Assembly (NCBI RefSeq): GCF_005080685.1
Contig: NZ_CP039371.1
Span: 3,658,001 to 3,722,000 of the forward strand
From: Pseudomonas putida
GTDB taxonomy: Bacteria > Pseudomonadota > Gammaproteobacteria > Pseudomonadales > Pseudomonadaceae
Direction of reading: 5' to 3'
Length of the DNA stretch: 64,000 nucleotides
Shown one piece after another: positions 57,406 through 64,000 of this stretch. Under the pieces are notes generated by a model. That model was not told the DNA's origin and searched no databases. It worked only from the letters and a program-made list of their open reading frames with translations. Each line of letters opens with the position of its first letter. Within the stretch, counting starts at the first letter, position 1. Both the position numbers and the translations under genes were made by a program.

Positions 57406-58325
57406 TAGGCGATCCCTTGGAAGTTGAGAGGCAGGCCTGCGCGGGCGATGGCCCCGTAGAGGGGTTCTTCGGGCAAAGCGTCACGCAGCAATTGGCGTGA
57501 GGCGATCAACGCAGGCAGGTCGATGCCGGTGTGATACCCCATGGCTTGCAACATGAACACCAGGTCTTCGCTGACCGTGTTGCCCGAAGCGCCGGGGGCG
57601 AACGGGCAGCCGCCGAGGCCAGCAAGCGAGGAATCCAGCTCGCGGATACCCTGCTGCACCGCCACCAGGCTGTTGGCCAGCGCCAGGCCACGGGTGTCGT
57701 GAAAATGCGCGGCGCGCAGGCGCTCGCCGGCAATGGCGCGCACTGCCTGGATCACCGTCGCCACCTGGGCGGGATTGGCGTAGCCAGTGGTATCGCCAAG
57801 CGAAACCAGATCGCAACCGGCTTCCAGCACCTGACGGGTCAGTGCGCACAAATCGCTCAGCGGCACTTCGCCCTGGCGCGTGCAGCCAAAGGCCACCGAC
57901 ATGCCTGCGATCATCTGTACCTGATGACGGCCCGATTCGTCGCGCAGCTGGCACATGCGGCCAAGCGCCTCGACCATCTCCTGGGGCGTGCGACGCACGT
58001 TGGCCAGGCTATGGGCGGTACTCACCGATACCGGGGCGACGATGCGCTGGGCGCCGGACTCCAGCGCGTCCTGGGCACCGCGCAGGTTTGGCGCCAGCAC
58101 GGTGACCACCAGGTCGGGATAGGTCAGGGCGTGGGCGACCACCTGCTTGGCGTCGGCCATCTGTGGCAACAACCGGGCCGGCACGAACGAGGCGACTTCC
58201 ATATGGCGCACGCCAGCGGCGTAGGCGTTGTCGATCCAGCGTTGCTTGGCAGCGGTCGGCATCACCGTTTGCAGGCTTTGCAGACCATCACGCATGCCGA
58301 CTTCATTGATTGTTATTGTGTTCAT
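57405..58325 (-). CDS. Hydroxymethylglutaryl-CoA lyase-like enzyme
   Basis: A 306-residue TIM-barrel lyase. INEVGMRDGLQSL carries the conserved R12-D13, SLGDTTGYANPAQV and the metal-site HFHDTRGLALAN are present, and AGLGGCPFAPGASGN holds the HMG-CoA-lyase signature cysteine. It cleaves a 3-hydroxy-acyl-CoA to acetyl-CoA or pyruvate-type products. First gene of the lyase, CoA-transferase, LbH, MFS, porin operon. It may act on HMG-CoA or citramalyl-CoA. Confidence 0.88.
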   Translation of the reverse strand: MNTITINEVGMRDGLQSLQTVMPTAAKQRWIDNAYAAGVRHMEVASFVPARLLPQMADAKQVVAHALTYPDLVVTVLAPNLRGAQDALESGAQRIVAPVSVSTAHSLANVRRTPQEMVEALGRMCQLRDESGRHQVQMIAGMSVAFGCTRQGEVPLSDLCALTRQVLEAGCDLVSLGDTTGYANPAQVATVIQAVRAIAGERLRAAHFHDTRGLALANSLVAVQQGIRELDSSLAGLGGCPFAPGASGNTVSEDLVFMLQAMGYHTGIDLPALIASRQLLRDALPEEPLYGAIARAGLPLNFQGIA

Positions 58326-58435
58326 CGGGCTCTCTCTGGCTTGAAGCGTGCGGCCAGACTATGAGCTGGACGCCAGCCAGAAAAGACGTCTTTCACGGGC
58401 TGATCCATCGTCGATGGCGATGGATGGCAATGGCC

Positions 58436-59347
58436 TCAGGCGTGCGCTTGCCAGGCGGGTGCACGCCTGAGCAGGTGATCCAGCAAACGCCGCGCCGACA
58501 GGCTCAATGCATGACGATCACGCATGCAGATGACGAATTCACCCAGCGCCCAATCATCGGTCAAGGGAATGACCCGCAGGTCGAACAATTGCGCGTAACG
58601 CGCCACTGCCTCCTGCGGGAACACCGCCAGGCCCAGGCCGAACTGCACCAACCGAAAGGCAGCATCGAACGACGACACGTACGAACGAAAGCGCAACTCC
58701 TTGCCGGCAGCCTCGGCGCTCTGGCACATGAAATTATTGAGGGTGGCGAAGGCCGATAGCCCCAGGTGCTCGTATTCCAGCGTCTGGGAGAAGGCGATGC
58801 TGTTGCAGTCGGCCAGGGGGTGATCGGCCTTGACCACCACGGCCAGGTGGTCCTGCCGGTAGGGCACGAACTCCAGGTCGCCGATGGCCATGGACTTGCG
58901 ACAGATACCCAGGTCGGCACTGCCCTCGGCCACGCCGCGGACCACGTCTGGGCTGAATCGCTCCTCGATGTCCGCCTGGATCAACGGGTTTTGCAGCATG
59001 AAGGCCGACAGTTCCTCGGGTAGGAACTCCATGATCGAGGAAATGTTCGCCAGCACGCGCACATGCCCGCGAGCGCCTTCGGCGAACTCGCCCAGCTCGC
59101 TTTCCAGGCGTTCCATGGCCCGCGTCAGGCCTCGTGCATGGCGCAACAGAGCCAGCCCTGCCGGTGTCGGCTCGACCCCGCGCTTGCTGCGCTTGAGCAA
59201 CGGTGTGCCGAACCGCGCCTCGATGTCGGAAATGCGCTTGCTGATCGCCGACGGCGCCATGAACGCACGTTCGCTGGCAGCGGAGATGGTGCCCGCTTCG
59301 CAGACCACGACGAACAGGTGCAGTGACAGATGATCGAGAGGTTGCAT
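58436..59347 (-). CDS. LysR-family regulator
   Basis: A 303-residue LysR protein with N-terminal HTH (LHLFVVVCEAGTISAASERAFMAPSAISKRISDIEARFG) and an effector domain from about residue 90. ATG 59347 is the likely start by the family's usual length, although the ribosome site (CCGGAC) is weak. It lies upstream of, and in the same direction as, the HMG-CoA-lyase operon (111-base gap) and probably controls it. Confidence 0.9.
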   Translation of the reverse strand: MQPLDHLSLHLFVVVCEAGTISAASERAFMAPSAISKRISDIEARFGTPLLKRSKRGVEPTPAGLALLRHARGLTRAMERLESELGEFAEGARGHVRVLANISSIMEFLPEELSAFMLQNPLIQADIEERFSPDVVRGVAEGSADLGICRKSMAIGDLEFVPYRQDHLAVVVKADHPLADCNSIAFSQTLEYEHLGLSAFATLNNFMCQSAEAAGKELRFRSYVSSFDAAFRLVQFGLGLAVFPQEAVARYAQLFDLRVIPLTDDWALGEFVICMRDRHALSLSARRLLDHLLRRAPAWQAHA

Positions 59348-59427
59348 GGCGCTGTCCGGCAGGAAAACAGCCGCCAGCATAGATGACTGAACGAAGAAAT
59401 ACCCTATGCAGGTGCCACCCAGGAACT

Positions 59428-60374
59428 TCAGCGTTCCGCCCCGGCGGATGACCAAAATACGCCTTGTAGGCGTGATTGAAATTGGCAGGGTTGGCGTAGC
59501 CCATGCGGTAGGCGACCTGCGCGACCTGCCATTTACCCTGACGCAGCAGGGTTCGCGCCAGCTCCATGCGCTGGCGGCGCACGTACTGCAGCATCGACTG
59601 CCCGAACACCTGGTTGAAGGCGCGGCGCAGCGTGGTTTCGCCTACGCCCAGCTGCTGCGCCAGCGCCTGGCTACCGGGTGGCTCGGCCAGTTGCGCATCG
59701 AGCAGGCGGCGCGCCTCGTGGGCCAGGTCTCGTTGACCACGAATTGCCGGCGCAGGTACGCCAGGCTGGCGCTTGAGATGCTGGGCCAGCTCCACCAGTA
59801 CCGCCAGGCTCAGGCTTTCCTGGTTCAAGCGCTCCAGAGCACCTTGATAAGGCGAATGGTAGAGCCGCTGAAACAGGTTGCCCAAGGCCTGGCAGCGATG
59901 CAGTTCGGCGAACTGCACGCCGTCGGCGAGCAGGCCGAGCAACGGTTGCAGCGAGGAATCCTCTTCGGCGAGCTCATGCAGGTAGTCGCCGGCAATGCGC
60001 AACCCGGCCATGCGCACGTAGCTGCCGGCCGGTAGCTGGTCCACGGCCTCCATGCTTTCGCTCAGGCCCAAGGTATGAGGGGCTCCGGTGGTGTAGGCGT
60101 TGTGCCGGCCATCGACGCGGTGCTGCCACTGGCCTTTGAGCACCTGCACGATGCACAGGCTGCCGGGCAGGACTTTGTTGATGCGCAGCGGCTCGGGGAA
60201 CTGCAGGTCACAGTCGAAGTACTGCAGATGCGGGCGCACGGTGCGCGCCCGGTAATGGCCCACCGAGCTGCCGATGATCGCCCCTGTGCCGGCATCCAAC
60301 ACACCGGCCTGGTCGAGCTTTTCCGGTTGGTCGAAACGGAATTCCGCATCCAGGTATGGGTTCCACCCTTCCAT
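59428..60374 (-). pseudogene. AraC-family regulator, frameshifted near C-terminus
   Basis: A regulator of about 315 residues with an N-terminal sensor and a C-terminal AraC domain (LAQQLGVGETTLRRAFNQVFG, VAYRMGYANPANFNHAYKAYFGHPPG). As written it reads into the LysR gene to 58734 in a wrong frame. Adding one base to the CCCC at 59439-59442 gives HPPGAER and a TGA at 59428-59430, an ordinary AraC end. GAGAG precedes ATG 60374. The break probably reflects an indel error. It is divergent from the M48 cluster and may control it. Confidence 0.75.
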
Positions 60375-60545
60375 AGGTATTCTCTCGGGTGTGGTTTGCA
60401 AGGGTCGGAATGTTAACGCGAACACAATCCGAACGTCAGCGATTGTGACCACGGGCCTATTAGTTGTGTTCCGCAGCCACTGTGGTTGGCAGGTTGCCGC
60501 GTAGCCCCTTCAATGGCGCGTTTTCCCATTCAAGGAGCTACATCC

Positions 60546-60974
60546 ATGCTAACCATCCGCAAATGGGCCGCTGTCGTCGCCACCTCCCTGGCACTGCTGA
60601 GCGGCCTGTGCCACGCCGCCGAGCGCCCGCCAGTGGCCGACAAGGTGGTCGCCTACTCGGGCCAGCAAGGGGCCAAGGTCTGGACCTTGCGCATCGGCGA
60701 GCGCAGTGCCAATGAAGCGTTGGTGCAAGTGGGCGGGATCGACCACGACTGGGACATGCGCATCCAGAAGATGACCGTAGAGAAGACCTCCAAGGACACC
60801 CGCTACTCCACCACCGTCGACGGCAAGAAGTTCGTGGTGCTGGTCCTGCAGAACGGCTGGGGCACCCTGTACCTGCCCAACGAGACCCAGGACATCACCG
60901 TCGGCTACGACGAATACCTGTCCAATCAGGGCAATGCCCAGGCGTTCCTCACCGACTACCTGCAGGCCAACTGA
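60546..60974 (+). CDS. Secreted protein of unknown function, first gene of M48 cluster
   Basis: A 142-residue protein with signal peptide (WAAVVATSLALLSGLCHAAERP). The mature part has KVWTLRIGERSANEALVQVGGIDHDWDMRIQKM and FVVLVLQNGWGTLYLPNE, ending YDEYLSNQGNAQAFLTDYLQAN. I do not recognise a family. AAGGAG precedes ATG 60546. It is immediately followed by the peptidase gene (3-base gap), so they are co-transcribed. Confidence 0.65.
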   Translation: MLTIRKWAAVVATSLALLSGLCHAAERPPVADKVVAYSGQQGAKVWTLRIGERSANEALVQVGGIDHDWDMRIQKMTVEKTSKDTRYSTTVDGKKFVVLVLQNGWGTLYLPNETQDITVGYDEYLSNQGNAQAFLTDYLQAN

Positions 60975-60977
60975 ACC

Positions 60978-62425
60978 ATGGGGCGTTTGAAGCGGCTGGC
61001 CTGGGTGTTGGCCCTGCTGGTAGTGCCGCTGCTGCTGATGGGCTGGAGCAGCCTGCAAAGCTGGCGCGCGGACAGCGCGCTGGAAGAGGCGCAGATCATG
61101 CGCCAATGGCTGGCCAGCCCCAGTGACGCCCTGCTCGAACGACTGCCGCGCGAAGAACGCAAGCTGGTGATCGACGAAGACACCCGGCGCCAACGCTTCC
61201 AGCGCATCGTCGAACAGACCGATGCCGACCGCGGCGGGTTGCACCTGCGACAGGTGCTGGCCACGCTAAGCCATTGGCTGGCCATCGCCGCACTGCTGGC
61301 CGGGCCTGCCACCTGGCTGAAGCTGCGCGTGGATGCCTGGCGGGCGGTGCGCTCACGAGACTTCCTGCATGACCACCTGTCCCTCAGCTGGCGCGCCCTG
61401 AGCCAATGCCTGATGGTGCACACGGCATTGCTGATGGGTCGCTCGGGTTGGCGCTGCTTTATGAGTTGAGCTGGGCCCACAGTACCCCCCAGGCCGGAAC
61501 GCTGGCGATGCTGCTGATGTGCCTGCCGGTGGTGCCGGTACTGTACGTCGGCACTTTGCTCATCCTGCGCCTGCGTCAGCAATGGCTGGCGCTCGATGCG
61601 CCTTGCTCGACCTTTCTCGGCCGAACCTTGAGCCGCGCCGACGCCCCTGGTTTGTGGGCATGGGTCGAATCGCTGGCCAGGCCTACCGGCGCGCCAGTAC
61701 CCGATCACATCGTCGTGGGCATCGACCAATCGTTTTTCGTCACCAGCGTCGAGGTCATGCTGCAACCCTCCGGGCAACTGCTCAGCGGGCGCACCCTGTA
61801 CCTTCCGTTGACCTACCTGTCGTGCATGAGCCAGGACGAGGCGGCCTCGGTCATCGGCCACGAACTCGGGCATTTCAGCAGCCGTGACACCGAACGTGGC
61901 AGCGAGGTGGGCGCCCGCTTTCGCTTGATGTGCCTGCATTTCTCGGTCATCACCGGCGAAGGCACCCCACCTTCATGGCTCGAACGCCCGGCCATCTGGA
62001 TGGCCGAGCGCTTCCTGCACCACTTCCAGATCGCCGTGCAGCACTGGAGCCGCGCCCAGGAACTGGTGGCCGACAGGGCTGGTGCCCAAGTGGCTGGGCC
62101 ACGGCTGTTCTGCCAGGCACTGCTGCGCGTCATCGCCCTGGACGGCGCCATCGACGCCCTGCTGCACCAGCGCCAACGCAAGGACCTGATCCAGGCCCTG
62201 GCCGAGCACCTGCGCGTGCATCCACTGTGCTTGAGCGAGGAGGTGCTCGGCCGCGCCGTGCCACACCCGTTCGACAGCCACCCGCCGACCGCCCTGCGCC
62301 TGCAGCAGCTGGGCGTGATGCTGGACGCGCAACTGCTGGCCGAGGCCACCCGCCAGCCCACCGACTACGACCGCCACTGGTTCGGCCAACTGGCCAGCCC
62401 CAGCCCGGCGACCACTGCTACCTGA
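60978..62425 (+). pseudogene. M48-family membrane metallopeptidase, frameshifted
   Basis: A peptidase of about 480 residues. The N-terminal part has membrane segments (LAWVLALLVVPLLLMG, WLAIAALLAGPATWL), and after the break come further segments and the zinc site HELGH in SVIGHELGHFSSRDTE. In the first frame translation ends at 61469 after GRSGWRCFMS. The true continuation (SLGLALLYELSW) is one base out; adding one base to GGG at 61436-61438 restores it. Downstream parts include a C-terminal VADRAGAQVAG with the third ligand region. The lesion is probably an indel error. Confidence 0.8.
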
Positions 62426-62440
62426 CCCTGGAGTGCGCAC

Positions 62441-63112
62441 ATGAGCCGTCCTGAAGATCCATCGGCAAACTTGGCCGAGTCCCTGACCGGCGACTTCAAC
62501 GCCAACACCAGCGAGCAACTGCGCGCCGCCATCGAAGAGCGCGAGCAGATCCTGGCCAGCGTGCCGGAAGTCACCGAACTGACCGACAGCCGCAAGGTAC
62601 GCGGCATTCTGCTGATGTATTCGCTGTTCATGCTTGGTGTGGGCGCATTCTGCATCGGCGATAGCAAGGCCTGGCCGGCCGGGGTGATCTGCCTGGGCAT
62701 GGGCGTGTTCCTCGGCGCCGGTGTGTGGCTGCAGCGCGAAGCCGGCAAGCACCCCCTGCTGCGCTTGAGCCGTACGCACCTGTGGTTTCGCACGCTGGAC
62801 GCGGAAATCGACCTGCTGGACCTGACCCAGGCCAGGGTCAAGGACAGCCGCCAATTGCACATCACCCTCACCCTTCGCGAGGGCGCGCCGCTACCTGCCA
62901 GCCACAATCCGGTCGGGCCGATGATGCCCAAGGCCAAGGCCGAGCACAGCCGGCCCCCGCAGGTCCACCTGTCGATGTACGGCCTGGACCGCAACGGCAG
63001 CGTCCTGATTCCCCAGGAGGTGATGCACCTGATCCTCAGCCACTGCGACGCCGCCCGCGCCTACGCGGAACTGCAGGCGCTCAAGGCCCGCCAATCCGAC
63101 CGGCAGGCCTGA
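62441..63112 (+). CDS. Two-TM protein of unknown function, paralogue 1
   Basis: A 223-residue protein. After an N-terminal cytoplasmic part (ESLTGDFNANTSEQLRAAIEEREQI) come two membrane segments (GILLMYSLFMLGVGAFCIGD and GVICLGMGVFLGAGVWL), then a soluble domain (LSRTHLWFRTLDAEIDLLDLTQARVKD). It is similar in design to the next gene. It lies 15 bases after the M48 gene. No family recognised. Confidence 0.65.
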   Translation: MSRPEDPSANLAESLTGDFNANTSEQLRAAIEEREQILASVPEVTELTDSRKVRGILLMYSLFMLGVGAFCIGDSKAWPAGVICLGMGVFLGAGVWLQREAGKHPLLRLSRTHLWFRTLDAEIDLLDLTQARVKDSRQLHITLTLREGAPLPASHNPVGPMMPKAKAEHSRPPQVHLSMYGLDRNGSVLIPQEVMHLILSHCDAARAYAELQALKARQSDRQA

Positions 63113-63159
63113 ACCACCGCGCGCAGCTTGCGCGGTTATCCATCATTTCGGAGTACCCC

Positions 63160-63834
63160 ATGACCACCCTGCAACAACCAGACCCCTTGTCCTCGCTGAG
63201 CGAGTCCCTGAGCGCCGAATACGACCAGGTGCGGGACGCACAACAGGCGCGGGTCATCAGCGAGCTCAAGCGGGTCGTCGAGCGCGTACCGGCGATCAGG
63301 GCGTTCACCAACACCCGCCGCTACAAGCGCTATGGGCCATTGCTCGTCCTGGTGTCGGCGTGCCTGCTGGGCTGGGGCATCCACGTGGGGTCCACCGGCC
63401 TGACCGTGTGCGCCGCCCTGATGACGGCGGGTTTTGCCGTGATGACCTGGCAACATCGCAACGCCGGCACCCAGCCCTTCATGCGCCTGACCCGCAGCCA
63501 GCTGACGGTCGATTCGCTGAGTGCACCGGTCGATCTGCTGGATGTGATCGGCATCGAGGTCAAGGACGAAGGATTCATCATGCAGCAGCAACTGATCCTG
63601 CGCCCTGACGCCAACCTGCCCACCCACCGTGCCACGCTGCAGCTGTTTGGCAATCAGGCCATGGCACTTAAAAAGCCCCGCCCGCATATCCGCATTCTCT
63701 CTGCGGGGCTGATGTGCGAAGGCCGCAAGCTGGAGTGCGATGACGTGTACGCGCTGCTCGAAGCGCATTGCCAGGCGGCGCAGGCTCAGCAGGAGCTCGA
63801 TCGGTTGCTGCGCCAAGGCGCGAACGCACGCTAA
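63160..63834 (+). CDS. Two-TM protein of unknown function, paralogue 2
   Basis: A 224-residue protein with the same layout as the preceding gene: N-terminal region ending VVERVPAIRAFTNTRRYKR, two membrane segments (YGPLLVLVSACLLGWGIHVG and LTVCAALMTAGFAVMTW) and a C-terminal domain with LTRSQLTVDSLSAPVDLLDVIGIEVKDE, matching the LSRTHLWF...DLLDLTQARVKD part of its neighbour. GGAG precedes ATG 63160. Unknown function; last gene of the four-gene cluster. Its stop overlaps the stop of a convergent AraC gene by 4 bases. Confidence 0.65.
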   Translation: MTTLQQPDPLSSLSESLSAEYDQVRDAQQARVISELKRVVERVPAIRAFTNTRRYKRYGPLLVLVSACLLGWGIHVGSTGLTVCAALMTAGFAVMTWQHRNAGTQPFMRLTRSQLTVDSLSAPVDLLDVIGIEVKDEGFIMQQQLILRPDANLPTHRATLQLFGNQAMALKKPRPHIRILSAGLMCEGRKLECDDVYALLEAHCQAAQAQQELDRLLRQGANAR

Positions 63835-64000
63835 AGCACGCGCCGGGCATCCCGGCGCACGGCCTGGGGAGGCACGCCAAAACCCCGGATGAACACCTCG
63901 CGCAGGTGGCGACGGTCGCGAAACCCGGTTTCCTTCGCCACCACATCCAGGCTGTGGCGGCTCTGCTCGATCATCAGGCGGGCAGCCTCCAGGCGCAGGC
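63831..64000 (-). CDS. AraC-family regulator, C-terminal end (partial)
   Basis: The last 55 codons of a gene entering from the right edge read LRLEAARLMIEQSRHSLDVV and then AKETGFRDRRHLREVFIRGFGVPPQAVR, ending at a TAG at 63831-63833. This is the second helix-turn-helix of an AraC-type DNA-binding domain, in the style of GlxA/FtrA-like regulators. Nothing upstream is visible. Confidence 0.75.
   Translation of the reverse strand, partial: LRLEAARLMIEQSRHSLDVVAKETGFRDRRHLREVFIRGFGVPPQAVRRDARRVL

Noticed and set aside
58734..59427. A fused AraC protein with a 230-residue novel C-terminal domain
   Set aside because: The extra part is the LysR gene read in a wrong frame. A one-base correction gives an ordinary AraC end at 59428.

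Overview
The window looks like chromosomal DNA of a Pseudomonas of the P. putida group. Evidence is the high GC content with Pseudomonas codon use, many P. putida-type REP palindromes (core like gcgggcttgcccgcgaa), FecI/FecR/FecA and OprD families, and dense catabolic and transport operons. I see no rRNA, tRNA, CRISPR array, insertion sequence or prophage.

Layout. 1-3000: 2OG-Fe(II) oxygenase (partial) divergent from a TonB siderophore receptor. 3.1-9.0 kb: porin, APC permease, a decayed amine-oxidase operon, NTF2-like and cupin proteins, FeaR-like AraC regulator. 8.9-14.7 kb: tripartite RND efflux operon (minus strand). 14.9-16.4 kb: small lipoprotein gene whose 3' end lies in a 360-bp unit present three times in tandem. 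16.4-21.6 kb: pstSCAB with a Pho box, followed not by phoU but by a Fic-like protein and a HAD phosphatase. 21.8-25.4 kb: Kup, SDR, two small Pseudomonas-type proteins, one with a strongly folded leader. 25.8-29.8 kb: FecA/FecR/FecI-type cell-surface signalling system. 29.8-32.6 kb: DUF6508 protein, GNAT, AraC, Asp/Glu racemase. 32.6-37.0 kb: LuxR-PAS regulator divergent from a heme-dependent dimethylamine demethylase cluster. 37.3-40.1 kb: SsuABC/TauABC-type transporter. 40.1-40.5 kb: a nested palindrome. 40.7-46.7 kb: BMP-type (nucleoside/purine) ABC transporter plus a 2OG oxygenase. 46.7-52.8 kb: two-component system divergent from acyl-CoA ligase and acyl-CoA dehydrogenase. 52.8-59.3 kb: OprD porin, MFS, LbH protein, class III CoA-transferase, HMG-CoA-lyase-like enzyme and LysR. 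59.4-64 kb: AraC regulator, an uncharacterised four-gene M48-peptidase cluster, and the end of another AraC gene.

Two kinds of broken genes occur. The FAD oxidoreductase at 6324 has lost its middle, which is true decay. Five other genes (TonB receptor 856, reductase 33915, GcvT-like 35911, AraC 59428, M48 peptidase 60978) are each broken by loss of a single base in a short G/C run. That recurring pattern points to assembly or sequencing indels, so these genes may be intact in the organism.

The most interesting unexplained items are the Fic-like/HAD pair appended to the phosphate operon, the M48 four-gene cluster, the triplicated REP-containing unit, the nested palindrome at 40.1-40.5 kb, and the structured leader at 25.5 kb.
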